Positions 36,377-50,011 of a stretch of 64,000 bases of DNA are shown piece by piece. Location of the stretch: the NCBI GenBank assembly GCA_030141605.1, contig JAQGDQ010002367.1:682501-746500 (forward strand). Direction: 5' to 3'. Position 1 is the stretch's first letter. Every line of letters begins with the position of its first letter. A model generated the notes under the pieces. It had not been told where the DNA came from. It was given only the letters and a program-made list of their open reading frames with translations, and made no database searches. This DNA comes from Tubiluchus corallicola. Taxonomy: Eukaryota; Priapulida; Priapulimorpha; Priapulimorphida; Tubiluchidae. The translations under genes and the position numbers were made by a program.

Positions 36377-38199
36377 ATATATATATATATATAAACTTTA
36401 TTTATTTTAAGTGGATTAACATACAGTAATCGGAGTATTTCCACTATGTGCAACAAATGCATTTTAGTTGAGGACAGATAATATACAACTGGCTACTTCA
36501 AGAATATAATTACATAGATAGTTAGTTCAAAAATATGGGTAATTCATTAGTTAATACTTAAAATTGAAATCGACAAAGCCCACAGAGTGCAGAAGCGGTA
36601 CCAGAAACAATTATTAATGTACAAATTGTACATTATCTTACTAGTTATACAAAAGTGTGACAGTGATCGATAACTGGTATTTATTTCAAGCGTCCAAAAT
36701 TCAAAACAATTCAAGTTACAGTTCAATATACAATTAACGTCAAACGAGATGTCATAGAGTCTCAGTCAAGCTCTGCTGACTGTCCAATCAGCGTGCATAT
36801 TTTTCAAAGGCCCACAGAACCGGTTCATCTTTCGGGACATGAGCTGTAACTATCTATTGTCGGTATATGTTATGAAAAATGTTCAACTTTTCATTAGTTT
36901 GCGGGAGAGAAAACAGCTTGGTTTTAGATTTTATTACAGGTTGTTAATTGTCTGTATTGTCGATTGAAATTGCAGGTGAATTTATATAGTGGAAATATAG
37001 TCTAATTGCGAAGAAATGGGCAGCGCTTACGTCTATGAGTTGCTGATTAAACCATTTTGCTATGAAGAAAATACGCAGTTTAGTTTAGTTTATGGCTTTG
37101 CAAGTTAGATAAAAATAACTGTTTCATTAACTTTAAATAAGGACAAATTAACCTAACGAGGTTAGGCTGGTTATATTACGCTGCATTAATATTCGCGAAC
37201 ACCCGTTGAGAATAAATTTATAACTTTAGATCATTGAAGCTCGAATGGGCAAGTATAAATGATTAAAAGGTACGTACATGTAAAAGTTCCAGCCTGCGCA
37301 CTTCTAAATAGGTTTGCGCAGCTTTGTAGAAAATAAGCTAGACGGCCTAGGTCGGCAATAGTTGAGACCTAGCCGCAGAGCTGAACTCCAGGGGAATCAG
37401 TAACAATTGTCATGATTATGAGTAAGCCAGCACATTCGTAGGAACCCCCCATTTAGGTTATTTAGGTAAAACGTTTTCAGAATTCTTTAGGCAAAATATT
37501 TTCTTTTCTGTCTAGTTTTTATAAACTTCAGTGAGATCTTCACAATCAAAATTAATTCAAATGTGATCCAAACTTATATTATACATCAATGTAATATTAG
37601 TTAATTTTACGCTATTTTTCTGGTTCTAATAATGGTTAAAACATGCCATTGGGACTTATGTAACTCGGGCATTCAATATAAGAGTCGTCTATGAATTTGA
37701 CAATCAAATTTCCGTTGCCTAACAAACGGAAAAATACAAAAACTGAATAAATCTTGCAGACGCGCACATGATCACTTTAATATAGAAAAAATACATCGCT
37801 GGCATGATGTTCGTATGTTCAAAGGCAAGAGAGACTTAAAATTTTTATTGCTCATTTATTTTAAAGCAAGGGTAACTGGCTTAGTTTCTTTATTATACTT
37901 ATGTCACTGTATTTTGTAGTCCTTTGAAACCTCGTCTCTATATCCTGTTTCAATTGAAAAGTTATTTTTTGGTTACTTGCGTTAATTTCGTGTAAAAAAG
38001 TTGCTGTTCTTCAAATTTGTGTTTATGAAAAATTGCAATCAGTTTATCTGTGACTGTGACTGTCATTAATTACATTAATTGTGACTGTAATGTTGTTTAG
38101 TTCAGTTTAATTTAGTCTGTATAGTTGTTGTCCAGCGTGATCTGTTGTCCCGAATACCGCTGAACGTGCTTACGTCACAGCGGAGGCGGAGCGACAGAT
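36377..38199. other. No gene recognised; possible minus-strand retroelement 3' region
   Basis: It starts with a short TA run followed by AACTTTATTT. On the minus strand this reads as an AATAAA-containing end with a TA tail, so it may be the 3' end of the reverse-transcriptase remnant that follows. A similar arrangement begins at 45677. No frames are of note. Confidence 0.3.
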
Positions 38200-39365
38200 A
38201 AATATGTTAGACGTCACGTCCACGTACAATTAGCAAAACGTTTAGCAAACTTTATGTAGTTCTGCAACAATTTGAAGAGAATGCCAATGGATGGATGGTG
38301 TGAGTTTATAAAAAATGTCGTTGCAAATAATAGTAGGTTTAGGATTGGCATGTAATTCTTGAGTTACGTGCCGGTGGTAATAGAGCTGGTCCAATAATAG
38401 TGTTCTGTGTATGTCACAGTTTGAACACTCAAAAAAAAACAATTGCTGTGGAATTGTTGCAGCTACATGAAGGGACATCAATAATATTCCTAGAAGACAA
38501 ATCAGCTTTTAAATGTGAAAAATTGGGGATGAATCTATTTGTTGAAATCTCATTACTTCGATCATCATTATAATTGGGGTATACTGATTTAGTATGAACT
38601 CCACATAAGCCGAACAATCTACTTTTAATGGCAAATGGAGAAATGAAAGTCTCGTAGGTCACGTAGAGCATAGTGGTTGTTGGCACGAAATTCATTTAAT
38701 ATTTCAGTCAAATACTGAGGAGCCTGATTGTAATATATTTTTGGATTATTCCAATGGTTTGAAGTTTGAATGGTGGCAAATCATGAAAAGAGTTAAGATT
38801 TTGTAGCCTCGATCCCCTCATCGCTCCAGGCATTAACAACATAGTTCGATATTGCACTCTTTCAATTCTACGGAAATTTGTCGTCGGGCATTTTGACCAA
38901 ATTACAATACCATACGTTGTATAACAGGTCTAACAAATGCCTTATATAAAGTAACCAAGTTAAAGGTATATAGTTTATATTTTAGTGGGTAAAAATATAA
39001 ACATTTTATTAGCTTTATTTTCTACATAATTTACATGATGGTTCCAAGTAAGTTTCGAGTTAAAAATAATGCTTTATATCAGCATTACCAAAATATATAC
39101 CTCTAAGATTTGATGTGACTAATTTGCGTAAGCAAAAAACTACTGTAATTTTATGAACATTCATTGTCATTCCCCACCTGGAACAATTTGAATTTTTGTA
39201 AGGTCACGATTAAAACTATCAACTGCAACGTTAATATTCTTGGTGAGATAAAGCAAGCTAGAATCATCTACAAACAGGTGAACAGTATTTTCCAAGTTTG
39301 CAGATATATCATTAATGAACACCAGAAACAACAATGGACCAAGAATTGATCCTTCGGGGCCACAT
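38200..39365 (-). mobile_element. Decayed LINE reverse transcriptase
   Basis: On the minus strand from about 39360 one reads GSILGPLLFLVFINDISANLE, then NTVHLFVDDSSLLYLTKNI. This is the standard run of reverse transcriptase motifs B and C with the DD catalytic pair kept. Further on, pieces such as YIPLTWLLYIRHLLDLLYNVWYC correspond to the C-terminal region but need several frame changes. The copy is clearly dead. It is distinct from the plus-strand LINE at 28.3-30.7 kb. Confidence 0.65.
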
Positions 39366-41050
39366 CACATTACATTAATGTCATTGTAAGACATCACTTG
39401 GATATTAATGCCTCTTATAGTAAATAATACTACGAACCCCATTAGACCATTAATTTAATTGCATAACGTTGTTATTCTAAATTTAAATCCATGTTTTTAT
39501 CAATCAAGCAAACGTTACATTATTAGTAATAATACTAATTAATGCTTCAGAGACCTCGGCATAAATAAAGAACATATGTTATCCCAGGATGATTTATTTT
39601 ATTTTAAAAGCTTTATACGAATAAAATCTAAATCTAAATGCTCCATGAATACATTGAAGAAAGATTACACAATCTTTGTTGATCTATACTTATTTGTTAG
39701 GCAAATGAAACAAACTTGAAAAGGACTTAAGTTGTTTACTATTAACAGCGAAGCAACAAAAATTTAGCAAGTCACGTACGTTATCTAACATGCTTAGAAG
39801 CGAACCCGCAAACTTCTTATCAAATGGCGAATATGTTGCGACTCTCACTAACGCGCCACATTTGACTTAAATATTACAGTCCACATTGCTCTGTAGATTA
39901 GCTGTTAGGAATTTGACATATTTTTCTGTTTATTTTTTAAACTCGCAAAAACAGAATCTCATGTATCATGTTGTTTCCATAAACCAGTCTAGTTTATGTA
40001 ACGCCCAAAAGACCTTCTAATAATTTTATAAGATCTTTTAAAAGTCAAATTCATTAAGCCAAAACTCGTCGATGATTTTTCATTTTTGTTATAACAAGAA
40101 AATGATTGTACAGTTGAGAAATAGCTTAGGTTACTTTCGAAAAATAGTTAGTTAATTAACCTTTACTAAAATAGAATGAAATTCACTCAAAATGAACGCT
40201 CTGGTATTTAACTTTGTTGTCAAACATGTTGCGCCTGTTTAGTTTTGACGTGACTCATACTCAAACATCTATTGCTAATATAAACTCACACGTCTTTTTA
40301 ATAAGTCACTTTCTCAATATTACCAAGAAACATACGAGATTTATTACGAGAATGCCTTCCTAGCGAAGTGAATCAGCAGCGTAAACTTGTTTAGATTGCT
40401 TTTTTGTTAAAAAACTCATTTATTTTCGTCCGTATTTTAGAACCAAAATTAGCTACCAGCTTCGGCGGAAAAGTCGCAATGGAAAGTGCGTGACAGTCCA
40501 CGTTTTTACACAAAAGTTTTTATTATGTTCAGAAATGCATAACTTGTAATCATTAACAGCTCCATCAATTTCAAATAATCCCAAAACCTGGGCAGAAATT
40601 TGCAAAAACAACGCAATTAACAGAAGTACACATCTTTCCCACCAACTAAACAAAAATTCGAAAAGAAAGAATCACACTGGCTTCCTATTTACTGTAGTTC
40701 TTAATCAATTCTTGATATCATTGTTTTTTTTTTATTTGACTGGAGTTTATTATTCATAATCTTAATATAATTATTGTTCCTAATGACGAAACAAACTCAC
40801 AGTTAATTGATAATTGAATCCAAATTTGAAAAACAGGAAATATAGAAAAGCTGGAACAGAGACCGGACTTGTATAGGGACCTCCTGCTCACAAAGTAGGC
40901 TTCAGTACATGGAATGCTGTACTTTTCCAAGTGCCAGTGTTCCCAAGTTGATCCCATATTAGCTAATAACCAGTTTGGCATTTTCACTGTGGGATCGTTA
41001 GAATCGCTATAGCATGAGCGATATAGTGTGATCATAGGTAGTGCTGAACT
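39366..41050. other. No gene seen
   Basis: This is AT-rich sequence. Frames at 40453-40653 and 40754-41035 on the minus strand have no recognisable domains, no splice-supported neighbours and no composition shift. Confidence 0.4.
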
Positions 41051-41084
41051 AACTGGCTAGCTGTAAGGGTTGAATTTTGTACTG

Positions 41085-41160
41085 TCTAGAGTCTAGCGAT
41101 TGTAAGGAGTCTGCTTTGTAACCAGAATGTCCCTGGTTCAAATCCAGGGTGTATTCTAGC
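41085..41160 (+). repeat. tRNA-Thr(TGT)-like pseudogene or SINE head
   Basis: A T-arm CCTGG-TTCAAAT-CCAGG is intact. It is preceded by an anticodon arm TCTGC-TTTGTAA-CCAGA with the TGT triplet in the anticodon position. The D-arm is poor, and no 5' strand pairs with the GTGTATT after the T-arm, so this is not a functional tRNA gene. A SINE head or a decayed pseudogene fits. Confidence 0.45.
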
Positions 41161-41515
41161 TTTTTCACATTTTCTGTTTTTCAAGGTAGATATCAAAATT
41201 CACTTAATTGTGGGTTTATACCATCACAGCGTGGAGTTTGGATGTGATTTTTGTACGCCATTGTACCTGTTTGTTTTAGCGTAGTTACGAATAACTGCAT
41301 GTGCAATGTCACATGACGACTTACCAAAGCCTGGACGAACTTTGCTAGAGTGTGTGCAAGGGATGACAGGCCCTGGGTTCAGGGTACCGTGTTTGAGGTA
41401 GCTGATGTCCAGTTCTCAGATTACGCATGATAGGATTATAATATGGCGCAGCTTTGAGTGTTATCAATGTAACAACCGGATTTTGGTGGAGAGAAAACAA
41501 TCCCTCGAAGAAATA

Positions 41516-41574
41516 AGGCTTTTCACAGTTTCAGCGATTGACGATGATTGTGAAAAGGTCTGAGGTTAAGTGAC
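41516..41574. mobile_element. Fragment related to the Rab34/36 intronic foldback element
   Basis: Sequence from AGGCTTTTCACAGTTT through GATGATTGTGAAAAGGTC to GAGGTTAAGTGAC matches the complement of 15771-15832, including spacing. This shows that the family is dispersed in this genome. Confidence 0.6.
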
Positions 41575-42059
41575 CCAGACAACGCATTAATAATAGCTAT
41601 GAATTGTTTGTGTACTCACAATATTGTGTTAAGAAAACTTCAATATCTTCTGGGGTTATATAGGCCTTTAAATACTGATCAATCGCATATTTTTGTCATC
41701 TAAGTGCCCACTCTGTCTTTTCAGGTAGTTCCAGCGTGTTTGGCAAAATTCATCTCCGTTGCATTAGCAGGAAATTCTGTTCAATAAAAAAAAAATTAAT
41801 CCTAGAGTTTTCAATCAGTGCTTTTTTCATTCCCCCCAGACTGCAAATTTGTGCGAGATGCGGGGGCTTATTCTCCAAATTCTGAAGGCATGTTAAATTA
41901 GCTTGGTGTAATAAATTGTTCTTTACTATTACTCGTTGTTTTTGTCCTCCCTACCAAAAGATTATGTACCACACTGTATTATTCTCAATTGCATGAAAAG
42001 TGAAATAAAATAATTAAATCTAAGAAACTAATAATGTTTTCTTAGCAAACTGTCTATGA

Positions 42060-42290
42060 TCTGTTTTGCATTCATTCACTCATTCATGCAATCACTCATT
42101 CTTACGTTTGTCTGTTTATTCGTTCATTTTTTCTTTATTCGTTTGTTCATCCACTCACTCACTCATTGATATATTTCTTCATTTTTATTCATGTGTTTAT
42201 TTATTTATTTACTTATTCATTCATTTGTTCATTTGTTCGTTCGTTCGGTCGGTCGGTCGGTCAGTCGGTCAGTTGGTCGTTAGTGCATTT
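42060..42290. repeat. Degenerate tetranucleotide tract (TTCA/TTCG/GGTC)
   Basis: About 230 bp of imperfect 4-bp units change from CATT through TTCG to a clean GGTC/AGTC run. The Ser/His/Phe-rich frame starting at 42066 derives from it. Confidence 0.85.
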
Positions 42291-45200
42291 ATCCATGATT
42301 CACTGGCTTTTAATGGTTTACGAGGCGACTGGTTTATATTGAAAACGGAATTCGATCGAAGATTCTGGGCTTCAGAAATACAATCAGTTGTACTGCTTTG
42401 TTAATTATCTTAACATCAGTAATGATTGACTGCGTAGCCACCCAGATGCGCAGTCTGATCGAACCATTTATACCTGACTCATCTCTATATCTAGATTGCT
42501 TGTTTTGGCACTGTGTTTACCTGTATCTATGGGTTTCCGCTGATAAACTACATATTTACTATGACAAACGTTTGCTGGTACCTAGTACGTCTATTAGCAT
42601 TCCCGATCAATGTGAATCCCTTCAAGCTCACTACTTCTCCATGGAATTTGAAAACACTAACTAAATAAAATCGTGCGTTGACACATTATTTTGTAGCAAG
42701 CCCAAGTAACCAATAGGATTAGAGACATTTCCATTTGTATAACGCTCATTAGCCCTAGTTTACACTTTTTCACCATTAACTGTCAAATAGAAACCCTTGT
42801 GTACGTCCGCCTTTAAACTGGCTTCAGTGGTTCAGCTTCCGTTGAGCAAAATATGCATGGAATGTATACGGGTAATTGTTGCGTAATTTATCACATGACA
42901 CAAAGTTATGTAGGCCCTAATAAAACTTCTACTTGTTGTTGACCGTTAAAAGTCAATCTTAAATTCTATTTGACACGGGAATGTGGCTTCCAGTGAGCAA
43001 CGTTCGGCATTTTTACATTAGCTAGCAAACGTATGCGAACATGGTAGAGATGACGGTGGTGGCATGCTATAGCGACAATTACTGCAGCAGAGCAGTGGAT
43101 TGTCGGCAGTGATCACAGTGGTAAGGATGATGATGGAAGCAACGGTAATGCTGTTGAAAATGATGATGTTAGCACCAGACAGTAGTAATTGCTGCATTGT
43201 TAATGATGATGATAGCCATAACAAACAATGGCGACCATGTTGATGATAGTGCTAATGATAATTGTAAATTGACTGTATATGATAATAGTATAGCGGATGG
43301 TGACTGTTAATGATGATATTGGCGACAACGATATTGGCGATAATTGTGCATGTATGTAATAAAAATTGAGTGGCGTTTGAAGTGGCTATGCTGGATGAAG
43401 TGGTGACGGTGGTGGTAGCAGTAGCAGTTGCAGCATTGCGATGCAATTTGTAGTGCTTGCTGGCTTCATGCACTGATGGTAACAGTTGTAATCCTGTTGG
43501 TAGTGAGATAGCTGACCTCCATGCCACCTTTGAAGTAGCTCGTGACAGTAATGACAGTTACGACCTGTAACAGTCCTGGTAATGATACTACTGCAAATAA
43601 GCATCTAGGATATAATTTATCAAGATTAATCTTCCAACATGAGACCGCATACATTTTCCATAAAGGCTGATCGCAGCGTCCAGTTTTAATTCTAGAAGGA
43701 GTCAAAAACTGTTCCTTTTAATAAATACTTCGAAGAAAAAACTAGCACAACAGATTAAGCCAACTAAGTCCAATAGCAAACAATGGAATCAGTCACTTTC
43801 ACACTGGAAAAGTAAAAAAAAATAGAGCGCGATCAATACAAGATCATAATCATAACAAAAACGTTATGATGGTAAATAACCACACATAGAAGCAGCTCAA
43901 TGAAAAATGCTAAAAACTACATCACTCAAAAAAGGGACTGTAGTTAGAAAGCACGAATTTGCAATCTACTAAATGGGTTAAAGTAAAGATATTACTGTCA
44001 AAAAACACGAGGTTGCGGGTAAACAGCTGAATGCTCGTGGCTATGGTGGTTAAGCAGTGCAGAATCTCGTTGGTAAATGGTTGCGTGCCAGTAGGACATT
44101 TTTTGTCATTGAGCAATACTTCTGCCGTTTCATCCAAATAGTTCACTTAGGTAGTCTCCCCCGCATTGCAGTAAAAGGCGTTTTCGCAATATTTACATAA
44201 AATAAATTATTTGCTTTGTGGGGAGAAAGGAATTACCTGAATTGAACTATTTGGATGAACCATCTCAGAATACAACAGAATTAAGCTTATCATCTGAATA
44301 AGCCGTCTTTATCATAAATTGGCTTGCAGGTTCATGTAAATTGGGTGAATATCATCAGTGTGAGTGGGAGAACTCAGCAAATCAGACATGTAGAATGAAT
44401 GAACACCCGCAGTGTGAATAGACTTTCCAACGTACAGATACGTCAGTAAAGACTAGAGATAAGTTATTACAACTTGTTTTGTACGCATTGCGTTAGAGGA
44501 AGACAGGATGATTTTTCATATATTACCCCATTTTCAAGTCCGATAAAAAGTATACAAGTATACATTTAACACGATTAATATTGCAAAAAAAGCGTTTCTG
44601 ATAATTAAATATTAGACTAAAAACTTAATTAACGGCGAGCGAGCCCAACTATTGATGACATCACAAACTAACATAATTTTCAACAGCAAAAATATTCTAC
44701 GAGCGTGTTGCACGTATTTGCGAAAGCGAAAGATGAAGTACAATGTTACAGTAAGATATTCAGTGTGTTGTACTAAAACTAGTCATGTTTTAAGAAAAAA
44801 ATTCAAATTTCAAATTTACCGCTGTGCTCGCGCATGAGCTGTCGAACGTGCGTAGTTCGTCAGAAGCTAACACAGCTGAACTGAGAGGTACAGTACCGTT
44901 TTTGTATAATGCGTTTCCGAAATGCAGGCGATAGTGCCCGTCTAACTAGTGCGAATGGCGAAATGCATGTAACAGCGAAGAACTAGTGGCACGAACGTGA
45001 AATTGTGTTTGTGTGGTAATAATTTTTTCACGTAAGACATTTTTGAAGAAATGGTGTATTCCCTTTCAATATTTTAAAGAGTATGTTGTTTTGACCTACA
45101 GTTTAAGATTAGGTGCGGTTTTGATGTAAGCAAAAATTACTGTTATGTTTCACATAATCTTTTACGCAACGGTATTATAGCTAATCGTTGTCGAATAGGT

Positions 45201-45469
45201 TCTAAGGTCTACAAACAAACTACAACAACAAAAACAATAACAATAAGAATAATAGTATAAAGGAATAATACGATGAAGTTTAAACTCAAACACAAACACG
45301 TCATTTACTTACAGACACCTGAGTATTCGTACCTTCTTTATTTGTGATATTTAAAGGAAGATTACAGCACATTACAAAAATTGGACAGTAAAACAAATGC
45401 GACAAACTACCGTTGCAGGTGCACTCATAAAGTAAAAAACGATTACTTTTTTCTTGAGTATTAAACTCA
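42291..45469. other. No gene recognised; trinucleotide-rich patch at 43.0-43.6 kb
   Basis: The 43030-43560 section is enriched in imperfect GATGAT, GTGGTG and GCAGCA-like triplets, which explains its long open frames on the minus strand. The frame at 42398-42664 is not recognised and has no exon-like borders. The remainder is plain AT-rich sequence. Confidence 0.45.
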
Positions 45470-46260
45470 AGCTCTAATGAAAAATGCGGAGATTTCAGCT
45501 GCAAATTTTCGATTTGTATTTTAACTCATCATTAAGCTAAAAATGAGAAGCAGTCTTAATGAAAAACACAAATACTGACTGCTTTGAAGCGTGGAGGAAA
45601 CGGCAACATAATTATCGAAAAGAAAAACGCCCACATAAAACAATTTGATTACATTGTTGTTTGTTATTAATTTGTATATATATATATATATGAACCTTTA
45701 TTTGCCATTAAAATACATTGATAATCACTGAAGAAAGACTTTACAGAGATGGTCAATCAGTGTTAGTTAATAAAAACTTACACTGCTAAAGGTAGTCAGA
45801 AGAACCTAGGCAAAATGTTACAGACATTTTAGTCCAAATTGCAAAGATTTAGCTGCTAATTTTCTATTTTGTTTCAACTCATTATTAAACAAATAATGGA
45901 ATTTTTGGCTTGTGTATTTCAAACCCTGTACGAGCAAAGGCTGAGAATCATTGTTAATGAAAAATGCAAATATTTAAGTTACAGATTTTCAATTTAATGG
46001 TATTTCAAACTATTATCAGGCAAATAAATGAGAAGAAATGCCAACGAAAAATTTAAAAATCTGAGTTGCAAATTTTGCATTTCAATTTTAACTCACCAAA
46101 AGGTAAAGAATGACAAGCTATCTGACGATGATTTAAAATATAAATCGAAAATTTGCAGTTCAAATTTTTGCATATTTCATTAACACTGCTTCTCTTTCTC
46201 CGTCTGCTAATAATTTGAAATAAAAATAGAAATATTGAAGCAAAAAATCTTTGCATGTTA
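45470..46260. repeat. Diverged array of about 90-bp repeats with one inverted copy
   Basis: At least four plus-orientation units share the order GAAAAATGC, then AATTT, then GCTGCAAATTTTCGATTTG, TTTTAACTCAT and finally ATGAGAAGCAGT. They begin near 45478, 45836, 45950 and 46046. One unit in reverse orientation occupies about 46128-46208. A short TA run at 45677-45691 and unrelated sequence split the array. Divergence between units is considerable. Confidence 0.55.
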
Positions 46261-49200
46261 CACGAATTAACACTGAATCTCTGTTAACTAATCAACTATA
46301 AATTTATTTGGAGTTGTATAATTAGAAGCCTTAGGATGGTAGAGAATCCAAACAGTTGCCGACTAAGCTGAATTCAAAAACTGGAAATAATGATGCTTCT
46401 TTAGCAAAATTTTACTTGTAAATCTTGACGGTAGTACTTGTTCCCTTAACATTCGTTTTGTAATCTTCTAACGTACACTGTAAGATCAATGACAATATTA
46501 TCATCTATTCGTACAACGTATTTCGTCACTTGACACTCAATGGAATGTCTGTTTAATCCTCGTGCAAATACTAACGTGATGTTTATGAGTTAAAACTATG
46601 CTTATATTTCGGTGGATAAAACTAGCTATCGCGTCATGTACCTGGGGAAATAGCACAAAGCACGGCTAGATGTGTAGAAACACCGCTTCCGTACAAATAT
46701 CATAGATGGCAATTTCATCAATTGTTCTGTGTACAAATTACCGAAGTACCTGCATACTACACACTAACACGAAAGATCAAGAAACTCGAGAATGGAGCAC
46801 CTCTTGGCGCCCCTAAAAATCTTCAAATATAGCCAGGAATTTGGCTCAACGTCAAATGTTGATAACAACCATGTCAATGCTCAGATAAATACGTAGGCCT
46901 ATATAGCATTGTGGATTCACAGCATAACGCAGCATGCAATTTGCTCAAAATATAGCAAATATTAAAACGATTATCATTTCTTTATTTGAGTGAATGTAAC
47001 AAGTTTGTTTTTGATTATTTGTCAATTTGTCTATTTTTCTGTTTCCCGATTAGTTAATTGGCCAGTCAGTCAGTCAGTCAGTTAGCCAGTGAGTCGGTCG
47101 ATCAGTCTGTCAGTCAGTCAATCAGCCAGTCTGATCGTTTGTCTGTCTGTCTGCCTACCTGACTGACTGCCTTTCTCTCCGTCCATCTGTCCGCCTGTTG
47201 GAACAAGCTTATGAAGAAACGAACGGCAATTTGTAAAAGGTTTAGTAATATGAGATGAAATATAATGCTGTATTTGATTTTTTTATCCCTTAAGAATAAT
47301 ATATCAGCTATATTCCTTACAAAGTATTAATAATTTACGCATTTTATTGGAAAAAGAAAAACAATTGCAAGAGTGAATGAGTTAGTGAGTGAGTGAGTGA
47401 AAAAACTAAAGCAACACTAGTGCAGAATATGTTAGAGATTTTGATGCTTTTCTAGAATCATTGTTCCTTGTTATTTGTGCTACACACGGATGTAACAAAC
47501 CACTTTCAAAAAACATACAGATGATACTGCAAAAACAAAGCGTTGTATCTATTACCGCTTGCTCAAAAAATTGGAGCAAATAACGAAACACAAAACGACG
47601 AAGAGAAACTTTAAGAATTTTAAGTTCACCAAAGTTCGTCACAGAAAACAAATGTTTTAATCGCGGAACAAAACAAAACAAATTTAGACCTGTTTTCTTT
47701 GAATATAAGACCAATAAAACCTCAAATTAAAAATTTAATTCGCGTGTGCTCTATCTTTAGAATAACGTAATTAAAATAAACTAAACACAATTTAAAACAA
47801 AACAAGAATAGAAATGTTTTTTTCAGTTTATTAATGTTAAGGTAAAAATAACAACGCAACGGTTCAACGTATTTACACTAAGATCATATTTACATCGGTA
47901 TAGAAGGTTTTACAAATTGTACGTCGAGGCGAAAAGTTTTATTTCAAAAATATGCACATCGTACAAAGATTTTTTGTAGGTCTCCAATTATTAATGTACT
48001 GTACATTGCACTTGCGCGATAATAGTATAGCTATAGGCGTATGGAGCGAACCTTATACCTTTATCATGACATTAAGATCACTTAAAAATCACAATGCACA
48101 TCTTACTTTCTCATTTTTGCTAATAAGTTTTTGTTAATATTTCAAAGTACAATTGTAGTCAAATTGACTAGGTGTTCGTTATTACACAAGAAATTTTTAC
48201 GTCATTCAATCCAACAATGCAATTAAACTCTCTGTATACAATTTAGAAGCATAATTTTCTAAATGTAACTACTAATTTACATAAAATATTTCTGCTGCGT
48301 ATTTTACATAATACATAGTTACTATAAATATTCCTCATATTTAATTACTTAATTGATTAATTCATTATTTAATTAAAAAATACATCTTTTATCTACAGTA
48401 TACAATAGTATATCTACAACAATACATTTCAATAGAAAAAACTAAAAATTAATTTCTAATTACGGGTGATTATTGTAACAATTTAGGTCACAGGCAATAA
48501 ATATCACAAATCATAGCTATAAAAACATTAACAAAATTTTAACAATTTGGGCGTGAAGCAACAAGTTTGTATACAAACTGTATTAGAAAAGCAAGGAAAT
48601 ATTCATGGTGTATGGAGAAAAACTACGTTAACTATATTTGCTGAGATATGGCATCGTTCACACTTTTCATCAAGTTTTTTTACTGCGAAAATGTGAACGC
48701 GACATTTGTTAAGTTGTGAAGGACGTCTAAATCTACCAGGATATATTACAATTTTTATCACTCAGCTTTTATTACTCATGTAAAAGTAGCATTAAGTCGA
48801 TTGAAGCTATATACAAATGTGTTCGTATTTACATTTTCGTAGGCCTACTTTCCTATTTACAATATGGTTTTTAAAACTATTACCACTAGTACTTCTGATA
48901 GTACTGTTTTCGGTACTAGAGATTTACCTAACCATAATTTAAGCTAATAAATAAAATATAATTTAGTACAGTATTATATCAATAAATAAGGAATGGGGAA
49001 ATAAAGGGCAATTTTGTAATTTAAGCTTGCGAAACTATTATTGTGAAAAATTTGTTAGTTGTACGCATCGAGGCCTACCTCGAATTATTTCAATAATTTT
49101 TCAAAAATTATTATGTAAATACATTAGCACATTAACAACATTCAGCTAAGAGTTCGAGTTGTAGGTGTCAAGGGCCAACGTAATAAATTGTGAAGTTGTA

Positions 49201-50011
49201 TTTCACGATTACGTAGCTAGAAAACAGCTTACAGACTACCCGATATAAATTAGAATTAAAAAAACGCAAACCAAACATCAAGTGTCGTGATGTTAATTAC
49301 TACGCTTAGGAAAGCAGTAATAAACATATAATTCATATCTTTCAACTCATGGCGTGCAAAAGATCCATGTTCGAGACCCAAGGGTACAGTTTTTTGGCTT
49401 CCTAATTGTGTTTACTTACTGCTTACTGTAAGTACTGTAGTGTGTGTGGGGGGCGTACGTGCGTGCGTGCGTGCGTGCGTGTATGTGTGTGTATGACAAT
49501 ACACATATTAAACGTTAAACATATAGTTAAAATTACCAGGTCTCAAGGAATAAGATGAATGATCCATAATTTTATTTGCGCTATTTTGTATAGAAACATT
49601 TCTAAGGCAGTGTTGGACATGGCGCGACAAGGACTTGATCATCGCACGGAAAATTTCAAATAATCGAAAACAAAAGACAAAATATTTAGTGAATTTAAAA
49701 ATGTCCATCTCACTTGTCCTTATCCACTTGGCCATTCGACAAAAAATTGTGCAAAATGCAGAATTATTGTTCATATTTAAAACAAAAAGAATTTAATTTA
49801 GACTAGAAATGTGTTAAATAAAAGTTCATGAAACAGGCTGCATTCTAACTGCTCTAGCTGCTGTGTTAATTGCATTCTTGCGCTAGAAGAAAAGACGAGT
49901 TACTGTTTGAAAGAATTCCTGAGTAGTTACTCACTATTTAACAAAAATGAACACAATCCAGCAATAAAAATGAGAAATTTAAGAAATTTAGGACGTGAGA
50001 AAAACAAACTG
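46261..50011. other. No gene seen; TGF-beta 3' flank at the right end
   Basis: It contains a CAGT/GTCT tetranucleotide tract at 47060-47200 and a GTGC/GT tract at 49441-49496. AT-rich sequence makes up the rest. Minus-strand TTTATT near 49571 could be the polyadenylation signal for the TGF-beta gene. A weak pol III B-box-like TGTTCGAGACC sits near 49368. Frames at 47406-47714 and 49508-49774 are unrecognised. Confidence 0.45.

Noticed and set aside
41085-41160. Functional tRNA-Thr gene
   Set aside because: The acceptor stem has no pairing partner and the D-arm is poor.
42398-42664. 88-codon frame as a possible gene
   Set aside because: No recognisable domain, exon borders or codon bias; next to a repeat tract.
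47406-47714. 102-codon minus-strand frame
   Set aside because: No recognisable motif and no splice-supported neighbours; length is within chance in this composition when alternative starts are allowed.
49340-49395. tRNA/SINE-like segment with TGTTCGAGACC
   Set aside because: Only the B-box-like word is present; no A box or stems were found.
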